Below are positions 7,013-15,120 of a stretch of DNA of 64,000 nt, piece by piece (position 1 is the stretch's first letter; every line of letters starts with the position of its first letter). A model generated the notes under the pieces. That model saw only the letters and a list, made by a program, of their open reading frames with translations, had not been told where the DNA came from and made no database searches. Position numbers and translations under genes: made by a program. Source of the stretch: DASRHK01 sp963776465 (GTDB lineage: Bacteria; Pseudomonadota; Gammaproteobacteria; Nevskiales; Nevskiaceae). The stretch spans positions 186,001-250,000 of the forward strand of contig CAVZMV010000001.1 in the NCBI GenBank assembly GCA_963776465.1, written 5' to 3'.

Positions 7013-8353
7013 TTGAGCCCGGTACCAGTCCACGATGCCGTCACCGCCGTGCTCACGCACGAGGGCGAGGCGTTGATCCTGCGCCGGCAGCCACATCTGC
7101 TGGCGTTCTCGGGGTTCCACGCCTTCCCGGGCGGCAAGGTCGATCGCAAGGACCGCGAGGACCCGACTCCTCTGCCGGGCCTGGAGCACCTGCCGCCGCA
7201 GATCGCGCGCGCGCTGGTGCGCGAGCTGCACGAAGAGCTCGGCGTCGACCTCATCGCGCTTGCCTCCCGCAACCTGCTCGGCGAGGTGCGCTCGCTGGGC
7301 CTGGCGGTGACGCCGGTGTTCGCACCGTTCCGCTTCGCCACGACCTACTTCTCCATCGAGGTGCGCGAGAAGCCCGCGCTCACGCTCGATCCCGGCGAGG
7401 TTGCCGAAGTGGAATGGGCGACGCCCTCCGCGCTGGTCGAGCGCTTCGAGCGCGGCGACATGCTGGCGGTGCCGCCGACCATCTGGGCGCTGCGGGCGCT
7501 GGCGCGCGACATGTGCTGCGCGCGCATCGACGAGTTCGACGGCATCGACCCCTCGGTCGAGATCAACTGGGTGGAAGCGGTCGCGGGCGTGCGCATGATC
7601 GGCGTGCGCTCCAACACGCTGCCGCCGGCGGACCGGACCAACTGCTTCCAGATCGGCGACCAGCACCGCATCCTGGTCGATCCGTCACCCAACTCGATGG
7701 AAGAGCTGGAGCGGCTTTGCGCGATCGCCGGCGAAACCGGCGTGCACGAGCTGTTCCTCACGCATCACCATCCCGATCATTGCCAGTACGCGGACGACAT
7801 AGCGCGACGCTTCGGCGTGCCGATCGGCCTGTCCGCGGACACGCGCGCCCGCCTGGGCTCGATGCTCGACGGCGTGCAGGTGAAGATCTATCGCGAAGGC
7901 GACGTCGTCACGCAATGGCTGGGCAACCCCGTGCGCGTGATCGAGGTGCCGGGCCACGACGAAGGCCAGCTCGCGCTGATGCCGGACAATCGCGCCTGGT
8001 GCATCGTCAGCGACCTCTACCAGGGCGTCGGCACCGTCGTCATCGGCGGCGCCGAAGGCAACATGCGCAAATACTTCGCCTCCTTGCGCAAGATCATCGA
8101 TCTCAATCCGCGCGTGATCTTCCCTTCGCACGGCATGGCCAACGGGACCGTGTTCAGGCTCCAGGAAACACTTAAGCATCGGCAGATGCGGGAAGACCAG
8201 GTCAAGGCGCTGTTCCTGGCGGGCAAGACCGAGGACGAGATGCTGAAGGTGATCTACAAGGACCTGGCCGATGCCCGGCTGCTGCCGTTCGCGCGCATGA
8301 ACATCCGCAGCCACCTGCAGAAGCTGCGGGAAGAGGAAGCGATTCCTGTGTAG
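7013..8353 (+). CDS. NUDIX hydrolase fused to metallo-beta-lactamase-fold hydrolase
   Basis: Two catalytic domains in one chain of about 446 residues. The N-terminal NUDIX domain has GGKVDRKD … RELHEELGV; the box carries an insertion between the first glycine and the REUxEExG core. The C-terminal MBL domain has the metal-binding THHHPDHC, then PGHDEG and FPSHGM. Such fusions are found in proteobacteria and may act on CoA- or nucleotide-linked substrates, but the reaction is not established. The start is uncertain: TTG at 7013 (giving M-S-P-V-P-V-H) fits homologous starts, GTG at 6995 is an alternative. The stop is followed within three bases by the 8356 repeat. Confidence 0.85.
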   Translation: MSPVPVHDAVTAVLTHEGEALILRRQPHLLAFSGFHAFPGGKVDRKDREDPTPLPGLEHLPPQIARALVRELHEELGVDLIALASRNLLGEVRSLGLAVTPVFAPFRFATTYFSIEVREKPALTLDPGEVAEVEWATPSALVERFERGDMLAVPPTIWALRALARDMCCARIDEFDGIDPSVEINWVEAVAGVRMIGVRSNTLPPADRTNCFQIGDQHRILVDPSPNSMEELERLCAIAGETGVHELFLTHHHPDHCQYADDIARRFGVPIGLSADTRARLGSMLDGVQVKIYREGDVVTQWLGNPVRVIEVPGHDEGQLALMPDNRAWCIVSDLYQGVGTVVIGGAEGNMRKYFASLRKIIDLNPRVIFPSHGMANGTVFRLQETLKHRQMREDQVKALFLAGKTEDEMLKVIYKDLADARLLPFARMNIRSHLQKLREEEAIPV

Positions 8354-8355
8354 GT

Positions 8356-8423
8356 GTAGGTCGGTCAAGCGCAGCGGATCCGACGACAATCGTCGGCTCC
8401 GCCTCCGGCTTGAGCCGACCTAC
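8356..8423 (+). repeat. Palindromic GTAGGTCGG repeat, copy 2
   Basis: A 68-bp element with ends GTAGGTCGG (8356-8364) and CCGACCTAC (8415-8423), internal GCGGATCCGAC and a small GACGACAATCGTCGG hairpin. It is closely similar to the reverse complement of 4741-4812. It fills the gap between two convergent genes and its CTA (8420-8422) is the TAG stop of the minus-strand lipoprotein. Confidence 0.8.
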
Positions 8424-8656
8424 TCCTGCTTCTCCATCTCCTGATTCAACTGCTCGATGCGGTTATCGTTCGTGTCCAGCACCTTGTCGACCTTCTTGCG
8501 CGTGTAGCCGTAGCCGAGCGTGTCGGTTCCCTGCAGGGTCTTGGTCTCCTCGCGGCCTTCCTTGGGGACATAGTTGCCGTGGTCGTCACGGTCACCGCAT
8601 CCGGCGAGCACCGCACCGAGCATCGCCGCGCACATCATCGTCGCCACTGTTCTCAT
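8420..8656 (-). CDS. Small lipoprotein
   Basis: A 78-residue protein with signal peptide MRTVATMMCAAMLGAVLAGC (lipobox LAGC), then an acidic, glycine-containing segment (CGDRDDHGNYVPKEG) and a Lys/Glu-rich helix (KKVDKVLDTNDNRIEQLNQEMEKQE) likely to be coiled. Family not recognised. GAGGTTGCG just upstream is a usable ribosome-binding site. The last codon is followed by a TAG that belongs to the palindromic repeat. It lies just downstream of the DUF3108 gene on the same strand. Confidence 0.7.
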   Translation of the reverse strand: MRTVATMMCAAMLGAVLAGCGDRDDHGNYVPKEGREETKTLQGTDTLGYGYTRKKVDKVLDTNDNRIEQLNQEMEKQE

Positions 8657-8669
8657 CGCAACCTCCTCG

Positions 8670-9377
8670 CTACCGCAGCAACATCCGCAGCTCGGGCTGG
8701 CCGTCCTGATCCTGCACCACCTTCACCGGCGTGTAATCCCGCTCGGGGGCCAGCCAGAACCGCAGCGTCTTCTTGGGATCGTCGACGCGCTGCACGATGA
8801 TCGTGTCGAAGCTGCCCGCCGGCACGTTGACCTTCTCGCGCCTGCCCAGCGCAAAGCGGTACGAGGTGACGCGCGTGCGGTCGCCCATGGCGAACTCGAC
8901 CTCGTCGGGCGGCTTGGCGTCGCCGACGTGCGCGATCACCCAGATGCGCACGGCCTGCTGGATCGCCAGCCGATCGAGCGTTCCCGGCGTCACTTTCTGC
9001 TCCGCCGGGTCGCCGCCGCGCATCACGTTGGCCTTCCAGTCGAAGTCCAGCACGAAGTCCTTGTCGGCGCGGTCGGCGCGATGGAACTCGTAGTGACGCG
9101 ACTGCAGACCGGCTTCGCTGGCGCAGAAATCGGTGACCTCGCGGATGACGCCGGTGAACATCTTGGCGACCCCTTGCGGCATCGCCGTGTACTGGTAGCG
9201 GTAGCAGTTGGGCGCGTCGCCCGGCATCAGGATGAAGCGCGCCTCGCCCAGCGTCATCGGCCCCATGTGCAGCTCGTAGACGGACTCGTTCGGGGTGAGC
9301 TTCACGGGCGCGGCAAGCGCGGCGCCGGCCACAGGCAGCAGCACGCCGAGCAGGAGCAGAAGTGCGGTGCGTTTCAT
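8670..9377 (-). CDS. Exported DUF3108-family protein
   Basis: A 235-residue secreted protein. The signal peptide MKRTALLLLLGVLLPVAGAALA is followed by a beta-rich domain with YELHMGPMTLGEARF, LQSRHYEFHRA, and near the C-terminus VPAGSFDTIIVQRVDDPKKTLRFWLAP, which matches the DUF3108 pattern (fixed order of strand, KxTxFWLAPER). Periplasmic, function unknown. The start at 9377 overlaps the purN stop by four bases (ATGA), a neighbourhood seen in betaproteobacteria where DUF3108 follows purN. Confidence 0.88.
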   Translation of the reverse strand: MKRTALLLLLGVLLPVAGAALAAPVKLTPNESVYELHMGPMTLGEARFILMPGDAPNCYRYQYTAMPQGVAKMFTGVIREVTDFCASEAGLQSRHYEFHRADRADKDFVLDFDWKANVMRGGDPAEQKVTPGTLDRLAIQQAVRIWVIAHVGDAKPPDEVEFAMGDRTRVTSYRFALGRREKVNVPAGSFDTIIVQRVDDPKKTLRFWLAPERDYTPVKVVQDQDGQPELRMLLR

Positions 9378-10039
9378 CGGAATGCAGGTTCCAGGTCGTC
9401 CAGTGACAGCGGCGCGCGCAGCGGCGCGCCCTTGAACATGAGCCTGCCGCCGTCCATGCGCAAGTCGCCGCGGGCCAGCCACGCCACTGCCTGAGGATAG
9501 ATTTTCAGCTCGATGTCGCGCATCACCCGCTTCGCCAGCGTTTCCGCCGTATCCTCGCCGCCCACACTTAACCGGCCCTGAATCGCCACCGGCCCGCCGT
9601 CTACCTCGGGGGTCACGAAATGGACGCTGGCGCCGTGCTCGCGGTCGCCGGCGGCAAGCGCGCGCTCGTGCGTCTTGAGGCCCGCGTACTTTGGCAGCAG
9701 GGACGGATGGATGTTCAGCAGCCGCCCGTGGAACGGCGCGATGAAGCCGGCGCCCAGCACGCGCATGAACCCGGCGAGCGCAACGACGTCGGGCCGGTGT
9801 TCCTGGATCGCGCTTGCCAGCGCCTGATCGAAATCCTCGCGCGACGCGAACTGCGTGTGATCGATGACCTGCCTCGGGACGCCGGCTTCTTGTGCGCGCG
9901 CAAGGCCCGCAGCCTGCGGTCGGTTGCTGATCACCGCGGCGACGCGTCCCGGGATGTCGCCGGCGGCGCAATGCTTCAGCAGCGCCTGAAGGTTGCGGCC
10001 CTGCCCCGAGATGACGACGACAACTTTTTTCTCAGGCAA
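9374..10039 (-). CDS. purN: Phosphoribosylglycinamide formyltransferase
   Basis: A 221-residue GAR transformylase, which transfers the formyl group of 10-formyl-THF to GAR in step three of purine synthesis. The N-terminal VVVISGQGRNLQALL matches the phosphate-binding loop (usually SGxGSNLQALI, here GRNLQ). The catalytic Asn-His pair is in LLNIHPSLLPKYAGLKTH, with the folate-site VHFVTPEVDGGP containing the conserved Asp. The start overlaps the 3' end of purM by eight bases; the stop overlaps the DUF3108 start. Confidence 0.95.
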   Translation of the reverse strand: MPEKKVVVVISGQGRNLQALLKHCAAGDIPGRVAAVISNRPQAAGLARAQEAGVPRQVIDHTQFASREDFDQALASAIQEHRPDVVALAGFMRVLGAGFIAPFHGRLLNIHPSLLPKYAGLKTHERALAAGDREHGASVHFVTPEVDGGPVAIQGRLSVGGEDTAETLAKRVMRDIELKIYPQAVAWLARGDLRMDGGRLMFKGAPLRAPLSLDDLEPAFR

Positions 10040-11063
10040 ACCTGACGTCCTGCTTGCCCTTGACGACCTCGCCCAGGATCCACGGCTTCAGACGCGATTT
10101 CTTCAGCGCCGCCATGGCGCGATCCACCCACAGCCGCGGCACTACCAGCACGAAGCCGACGCCGCAGTTGAACACGCGCCACATCTCCTCCTGCTCGACG
10201 TTCCCCGACTGGGCCAGCCAGTCGAAGATCGCCGGCCGCTGCCAGCTCGTGGTGTCCACGATGGCCCCGAGACCCTTGGGCAGGCAGCGCGGCAGGTTGC
10301 CAACGATGCCGCCACCGGTGATGTGCGCCATGCCGTGCACGGGGATGCCGGCGGCAAGCAGCTTCAGGATCGGCTTGACGTAGATGGTCGTCGGGGCCAG
10401 CAGCGCGTCGCCCAGCATGCGGTCGGCGAACGGGTGCGCGAGCTTGGCGCCGCTCACCGACAGGATGCGGCGCACCAGCGAGTAGCCGTTGGAGTGCGGA
10501 CCCGAAGACGGCAGGCCGATCAGCACGTCGCCGCGGCGCACTTTGCTGCCGTCGATGATCTTGCGCTTCTCCACCACGGCGACGCAGAAGCCGGCGAGGT
10601 CGAAGTCGCCGTGCGTGTACATGCCCGGCATCTCGGCGGTCTCGCCGCCGACGAGCGCGCATCCAGCCTGGCGGCAGCCCTCGGCGATGCCGGTGATGAC
10701 CTGCGCCGCGACGCGGTTGTCCAGGTGTCCCGTCGCGTAATAGTCGAGGAAGAACAGCGGCTCGGCGCCCGACACCAGCACGTCGTTGACGCACATCGCC
10801 ACGAGGTCGATGCCAAGGCCCTGCACGCGCCCCGACTCGATGCCGAGCTTGAGCTTGGTGCCGACGCCGTCGGTGCCGCTGACCAGGATCGGCTGCTTGT
10901 ACTTCTTCGGGATGCTGACCAGCGCCCCGAAGCCGCCGACGCCGGCAAGCACCTCGGGACGGCGCGTGGATCGCACGATCCGCGCGATGTCGTCGACCAG
11001 GGCGTCGCCGCCGTCGATGTCCACACCGGCGTCGCGGTACGTCAGCGGCTTTGGCTGCGTCAT
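10032..11063 (-). CDS. purM: Phosphoribosylformylglycinamidine cyclo-ligase
   Basis: A 343-residue AIR synthetase, making AIR from FGAM with ATP (step five of purine synthesis). Family blocks: YRDAGVDIDGGDALVDDI at the N-terminus, SGTDGVGTKLKL, MCVNDVLVSGAEPLFFLDYYATG, ALVGGETAEMPGMY, and HITGGGIVGNLPR. Length is the family norm. It is the first gene of purM-purN-DUF3108 on the minus strand, divergent from the DUF2066 gene by 61 bases. Confidence 0.97.
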   Translation of the reverse strand: MTQPKPLTYRDAGVDIDGGDALVDDIARIVRSTRRPEVLAGVGGFGALVSIPKKYKQPILVSGTDGVGTKLKLGIESGRVQGLGIDLVAMCVNDVLVSGAEPLFFLDYYATGHLDNRVAAQVITGIAEGCRQAGCALVGGETAEMPGMYTHGDFDLAGFCVAVVEKRKIIDGSKVRRGDVLIGLPSSGPHSNGYSLVRRILSVSGAKLAHPFADRMLGDALLAPTTIYVKPILKLLAAGIPVHGMAHITGGGIVGNLPRCLPKGLGAIVDTTSWQRPAIFDWLAQSGNVEQEEMWRVFNCGVGFVLVVPRLWVDRAMAALKKSRLKPWILGEVVKGKQDVRFA

Positions 11064-11090
11064 GAGGATGGGCGAAAGGAGAATGGTGAT

Positions 11091-11119
11091 ATTTTAGCGG
11101 TGAATTCCCACCCCGTTCA
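11091..11119 (-). promoter_or_regulatory. Possible sigma-70 promoter for purM
   Basis: On the minus strand a TAAAAT (11091-11096) lies about 30 bases before the purM ATG, with a weak TGAACG 17 bases upstream as -35. It matches the -10 consensus well and the -35 poorly. Confidence 0.35.
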
Positions 11120-11124
11120 GGCGC

Positions 11125-11796
11125 ATGCGCACTTTTCTGCTGCTCGCAGGCCTTCTTCCGGCCGCCGCCGTCGCTCAGGCGCCCTTGCAGTCCGCCGCGC
11201 CGGGCGCGGCGACGGCACCGGCGCCGGTCGTCGCCTCGGTGTCGCCCACCAATCCCTACGAGGCCGTGGTCCCGCTGATCGACGCCTCGCCCGCCGCCGA
11301 GGCCGCGGCCCTGCGCGAAGCGCTCGCGCTGGTGCTCGCGGGCATCACCGGCCTGTCCGACGTGCGCACCAGCGCCGCTGCGGCGCCGATCCTGGAGCAG
11401 GCGTCCAAGCTCGCCCAGCGCTACGGCGACGAGCAGGACCCGGTGACGCACGCGCTGCTGTATCGCGCGGCCTTCGATCCGCGCAGCGTCGAGGAAGCGG
11501 TCAAGCGCCAGGGTCTGCCGGTGTTCGGCGTGGTCGCCGGCGCCGAGCAGGAATGGCCCGTCGACGTAAGCGCGGTGAACACCTTCCGCGACTACGGTCG
11601 CGCCCTCTCCACGCTGCGGAAGCTGCGCAGCGTGAAGGGCGTGCAGGTCCGCGCCGTGCAGGCTGATCACGTGCAGATGCTGATCCGCTTCGAGGGCGAC
11701 GCGCAGGCGCTGTCGCGCGCCATTGCCGGCAGCGGCAAGTTCGTGCCGGCGCTCGGCGCCGCAGGCCTGCAATTCGCGCTGCAGCCCGGCAGTTAG
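11125..11796 (+). CDS. DUF2066 family exported protein (short)
   Basis: A 223-residue protein with signal peptide MRTFLLLAGLLPAAAVAQA. After it comes NPYEAVVPLIDASPAAEAAALREALALVLAGITG, the start of DUF2066, then an uneven C-terminal half (RVxGVQVRAVQADHVQMLIRF). It is shorter than gammaproteobacterial members. The position between purM and the PerM permease is conserved in betaproteobacteria. Six bases separate its stop from the permease ATG, so they form one transcript with hda. Function unknown. Confidence 0.8.
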   Translation: MRTFLLLAGLLPAAAVAQAPLQSAAPGAATAPAPVVASVSPTNPYEAVVPLIDASPAAEAAALREALALVLAGITGLSDVRTSAAAAPILEQASKLAQRYGDEQDPVTHALLYRAAFDPRSVEEAVKRQGLPVFGVVAGAEQEWPVDVSAVNTFRDYGRALSTLRKLRSVKGVQVRAVQADHVQMLIRFEGDAQALSRAIAGSGKFVPALGAAGLQFALQPGS

Positions 11797-11802
11797 AGCC
11801 GA

Positions 11803-12939
11803 ATGTTCGACGCGGTCAACCCTCGCTGGATCTGGCTGGGCGCCATCGCCGGCACGCTGCTGTCGATCTGGCTGCTCGCACCGATCCTGACGCCGTTCGT
11901 CATCGGCGCCGGGCTTGCGTACCTCGGCGATCCCATCGTCGACCGGCTGGAGCGGGCGCGCCTGTCGCGCACCGCCGGCGTGTGCGTGGTGTTCGTCGTG
12001 ATCTTCGCGAGCCTGATCACTGCCACGCTGATCCTGGTGCCGATGCTGCTGGAGCAGGTGGTGGTTCTGCTGCACAGCCTGCCCGATTGGCTGCGCTGGC
12101 TGCAGGACGTGGGCCTGCCAAAGCTCGGCCTGGCCTTGCCGGAAGGCACGCGCCTGGACGCCGAGGGCATCAAGCAGGCCCTGAGCGAGCATTGGGCCGG
12201 CGTCGGCGGCATCGCTGCAGCCGCGTGGGCCCGCATCTCCGCGTCGGGCGCGGCGCTGCTCACCGCCGCAGTCAACCTGATGCTGGTGCCGATCGTCACC
12301 TTCTACCTGCTGCGCGATTGGGACCTGCTCGTGGCGCGCATCGGCCAGCTGATTCCGCGGCGCGCGCTGCCCAAGGTCCAGCAGCTCGCGCGCGAGTCGG
12401 ACGAGGTGCTCGCGGCGTTCATCCGCGGCCAGCTGTCGGTGATGGCGGCGCTCGCCGTCGTCTACGGCGTCGGGCTTGCGATCGTCGGCGTGAAGCTGGC
12501 GCTGCTGATCGGCCTGCTCTCGGGGCTGGTGAGCTTCGTCCCCTACCTCGGCTTCATCGTCGGCATCGTCACCGCCAGCATCGCGGTCGTGGTGCAGACG
12601 CACGAGCTGCTGCCGCTGGTCTGGGTGGCGATCGTGTTTGGCATCGGCCAGGTGCTCGAGAGCATGTGGCTGACGCCGCTGCTGGTCGGGCACAACATCG
12701 GCCTGCACCCGGTTGCGGTGATCTTCGCCGTCATGGCCGGCGGACAGCTGTTCGGCTTCGCCGGCGTGCTTCTGGCGCTGCCCGCAGCCGCGGTGCTCGC
12801 GGTGCTGGTGCGGCACGCGACGGAGCACTGGCTGGCGAGCCGGCTTTATGGGGAGTCGCCGGTGATGGCGTCGACCACGAACGATTCCACGCCGCCCGGC
12901 GACGTCCCCGCCACCGCGCAACTGCCGCCTCCCCAATGA
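11803..12939 (+). CDS. PerM / AI-2E family transporter
   Basis: A 378-residue integral membrane protein of the PerM (AI-2E exporter) superfamily. About eight hydrophobic helices are visible, the first pair at 10-45 and 55-85, with the family block FVPYLGFIVGI after the fifth hydrophobic stretch, then GQVLESMWLTPLLVGHNIGLHPVAVIFAV. The substrate is not known for this subgroup. The stop overlaps the hda start (ATGA at 12936-12939). The C-terminal tail is short, polar and proline-rich. Confidence 0.9.
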   Translation: MFDAVNPRWIWLGAIAGTLLSIWLLAPILTPFVIGAGLAYLGDPIVDRLERARLSRTAGVCVVFVVIFASLITATLILVPMLLEQVVVLLHSLPDWLRWLQDVGLPKLGLALPEGTRLDAEGIKQALSEHWAGVGGIAAAAWARISASGAALLTAAVNLMLVPIVTFYLLRDWDLLVARIGQLIPRRALPKVQQLARESDEVLAAFIRGQLSVMAALAVVYGVGLAIVGVKLALLIGLLSGLVSFVPYLGFIVGIVTASIAVVVQTHELLPLVWVAIVFGIGQVLESMWLTPLLVGHNIGLHPVAVIFAVMAGGQLFGFAGVLLALPAAAVLAVLVRHATEHWLASRLYGESPVMASTTNDSTPPGDVPATAQLPPPQ

Positions 12940-13682
12940 AAGGCCGGCAGCTGGCGCTCGGCGTGCAGCTTGCCGACGCCGCCGACTTCGACAGCTATTT
13001 CCCCGGTCCCAACGAAGAGGCGGTCGCCACCCTTCGCGGCTACACCGCGGCCGCGCCAGGCGCCGGGCTATTCCTGTTCGGCGCGTCCGCCACCGGCAAG
13101 ACGCATCTGCTGCACGCGCTGGTGCGCGACGCCGCGGCGCACGGACTCGGCGTCGCTTACCTGCCGCTTCGCGAGATCGCTTCGGAAGGACCGCAGATCC
13201 TCGTCGGGCTGGAGAGCCGCGCGCTCGTATGCCTGGACGACGTCGACGCCGTCGTCGCCGATGCAGCGTGGACGCTCGGCGTCCTGCGGCTGATCGACGC
13301 GCTGCGCGCCGGGCATCGGCATTTCGCGCTGAGCGCGCGCGCCGCCCCCGATCGCATCGAGTCGGCGCGGCCGGACCTGGTCACGCGCTTGTCAGCCTGC
13401 GCGATCCTGGGCTTGAAGCCGTTGCAGGACGCGCAGCGCGCCACGCTGCTGCGCACGCGCGCTCGCGCCCGCGGGCTGGAGCTGGCCGACGATGCGGTGC
13501 GCTGGCTCCTGTCGCACCTGCCACGCGATCCGGCGACGCTCATCACCGCGCTCGACCGGCTGGATCAGGCCTCGCTCGCCGAGCAGCGCCGTCTCACGCT
13601 GCCGTTCGTCCAGCAGATCGTGCAGCCGCTGCTTCAGCACGAGCTTCCGCTGAGCGCAGCCGCACGAACAGCACCAGACTGA
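12936..13682 (+). CDS. hda: DnaA regulatory inactivator Hda
   Basis: A 248-residue AAA+ protein related to DnaA domain III. With the beta clamp, Hda promotes hydrolysis of DnaA-bound ATP after replication starts. Visible: an N-terminal QLALGVQLADAADFDSYFPG (including the clamp-binding type QLxLG), Walker A GASATGKTHLL, Walker B LVCLDDVDAV, and sensor region LSARAAPDRI followed by LVTRLSAC. There is no DNA-binding domain IV, as expected for Hda. It is translationally coupled to the permease. Its last 89 bases overlap the 3' end of the convergent DUF2069 gene. Confidence 0.92.
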   Translation: MKGRQLALGVQLADAADFDSYFPGPNEEAVATLRGYTAAAPGAGLFLFGASATGKTHLLHALVRDAAAHGLGVAYLPLREIASEGPQILVGLESRALVCLDDVDAVVADAAWTLGVLRLIDALRAGHRHFALSARAAPDRIESARPDLVTRLSACAILGLKPLQDAQRATLLRTRARARGLELADDAVRWLLSHLPRDPATLITALDRLDQASLAEQRRLTLPFVQQIVQPLLQHELPLSAAARTAPD

Positions 13683-13959
13683 CGAACTCCAGCGCCGCGA
13701 CGCTGGCCAGCGCGCGCAGCGCCAGCGACTGGTGCGGTCGCATGTAGGCCTCAGCGAGCAAGCCGCCGCAATAGAACGTCAGCAGCATGCTCGCCCAGGC
13801 AAACGTGTAGCGGTCGCTGCGCCACAGCCCTGGCAGCGGTAACAGGAGCGGCAGCACCAGCACGATGCCGAGGCTGTAGCCCGCGACCATCGCCAGCCCT
13901 CCGATCAGCGCAGCGTGCACGCCCAGCACGACGGCGCGTGCGACGTGACTCGGCTTCAT
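13594..13959 (-). CDS. DUF2069 family inner-membrane protein
   Basis: A 121-residue protein with four hydrophobic segments (about 10-27, 30-45, 52-68, 80-97) and the family landmark WRSDRYTFAWASMLLTFYCGG. The C-terminus is Arg/Ala/Glu-rich. DUF2069 proteins are commonly next to wrbA in betaproteobacteria, as here: the start at 13959 overlaps the wrbA stop by four bases. The 3' end overlaps hda by 89 bases on the other strand, and the odd R/A-rich tail is encoded inside that overlap. Confidence 0.85.
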   Translation of the reverse strand: MKPSHVARAVVLGVHAALIGGLAMVAGYSLGIVLVLPLLLPLPGLWRSDRYTFAWASMLLTFYCGGLLAEAYMRPHQSLALRALASVAALEFVSLVLFVRLRSAEARAEAAAARSAGRTAA

Positions 13960-14555
13960 GCGGACTTGAGCTTGAGCGCCACTTCCGCCACGCGTCGGCC
14001 GAGCGCGAGGCACAGCTGTTCCTCCTCGCGTGTCAGCGGCCGCGGCGCGCTGCCGAGCCCCGCTACGTGCGATGCGCCGTAAGGCGTGCCGCCGCTCGCG
14101 GTCGTCGCCAGCGTCGGCTCGGTGTACGGGAGACCCACGATCAGCATGCCGTGATGCAGCAGCGGCAGCATCATCGACACCAGGGTCGTTTCCTGACCGC
14201 CATGCAGCGAGCCGGTGGACGTGAACACCGCCGCAGGCTTGCCCGCGAGCGCGCCGGATAACCAAAGCGCCGACGTCCCGTCGAGGAAATGCTTGAGCGG
14301 CGCCGCCATGTTGCCGAAGTGCCCGGGGCTGCCGAGCAGCAGGCCTGCGCATTCCTTCAGATCCTGCGGCTCGGCGTACGGCGGCCCTTCGTCGGGTACC
14401 TCCGGCAGCTTCGCGCTCTCGACACGGCTCGCCAGCGGCGGCACCGTGCGCAGCCGCGCGCGCGCGCCGTGCACCGACTCCACGCCGTGGGCGATGCGCC
14501 GCGCCATCTGCGCGATCGAGCCGTCGCGGGAGTAGTAGAGGATCAGGATTTCCAC
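13956..14555 (-). CDS. wrbA: NAD(P)H:quinone oxidoreductase WrbA
   Basis: A 199-residue flavodoxin-like FMN protein that reduces quinones by two electrons. The N-terminal ILYYSRDGSIAQMA is the FMN phosphate loop; GLLLGSPGHFGNMAAPLKHFLD and FTSTGSLHGGQETTLVSMM are WrbA hallmark blocks, with GTPYGASHV near the end. Length matches the family. It forms a unit with DUF2069 (ATGA overlap) and lies one base downstream of the lytic transglycosylase gene. Confidence 0.93.
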   Translation of the reverse strand: MEILILYYSRDGSIAQMARRIAHGVESVHGARARLRTVPPLASRVESAKLPEVPDEGPPYAEPQDLKECAGLLLGSPGHFGNMAAPLKHFLDGTSALWLSGALAGKPAAVFTSTGSLHGGQETTLVSMMLPLLHHGMLIVGLPYTEPTLATTASGGTPYGASHVAGLGSAPRPLTREEEQLCLALGRRVAEVALKLKSA

Positions 14556-14556
14556 T

Positions 14557-15120
14557 TCAGCCGCGGTACCACTTCTTGTTGTACGCGTCGAGAACGCGAT
14601 AGGGGTAGTCCGGCCTGCCGTACGAGCCGTTGTAGCGCTGCAGCGCGCCGACGAGCTTGCCCTTCTCGCGGTCGATGTAGTGCCGCAGGATCGTGCAGCC
14701 CATGCGCAGGTTGGTCTGCGGCGTGAACAGGCTGTCGCCCGGCTTGCCGATCTCCTTGAGCCAGAACGGCATGATCTGCATGTAGCCCTGCGCGCCGGCG
14801 CTGGACACGGCGTAGCGGTTGAAGCCGCTCTCGACGTGGATCACCGCCAGCGCCAGCTCCGGCGGGATGCGCGCGCGCGTGGCCTCGGCGTGAAGCATGC
14901 GCAGGAAGTCGATGCGCTCCTTGGCGTTGGGGATGCGCTTGGCCAGCCGGCTCGACATGTCGGTGAGCCAGACCTCGGCCTCGAAGCGGTCGGTGAACGA
15001 CGAGGCGCTGATGGCGTCGACCAGCGCGGCGCGCAGCTCCGGCTCCATCGCGCCGGTCGGGCCGGCCCAGGCCGGCCGCGCGATCAGCAGCGCGGCCAGC
15101 AGCAGACTCCCCCACTTCAT
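14557..15120 (-). CDS. Lytic transglycosylase (SLT domain)
   Basis: A 187-residue exported murein hydrolase. The signal peptide MKWGSLLLAALLIARPAWA is followed by a helical linker and an SLT catalytic domain with LAVIHVESGFNRYAVSSAGAQGYMQIMP, where the Glu of VESGF is the catalytic acid and GAxGxMQxMP is the second family motif. LVGALQRYNGSYGRPDYPYRVL ends the domain. It cleaves MurNAc-GlcNAc bonds, forming 1,6-anhydro ends. The start overlaps the proS stop by four bases, a gene pair typical of Burkholderiales. Confidence 0.93.
   Translation of the reverse strand: MKWGSLLLAALLIARPAWAGPTGAMEPELRAALVDAISASSFTDRFEAEVWLTDMSSRLAKRIPNAKERIDFLRMLHAEATRARIPPELALAVIHVESGFNRYAVSSAGAQGYMQIMPFWLKEIGKPGDSLFTPQTNLRMGCTILRHYIDREKGKLVGALQRYNGSYGRPDYPYRVLDAYNKKWYRG

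Noticed and set aside
9976..12936. A very long minus-strand open frame of 986 codons
   Set aside because: It lies antisense to the DUF2066 and PerM genes and its translation is Arg/His/Gln-rich without domains; only the purM/purN frames within this interval are real.
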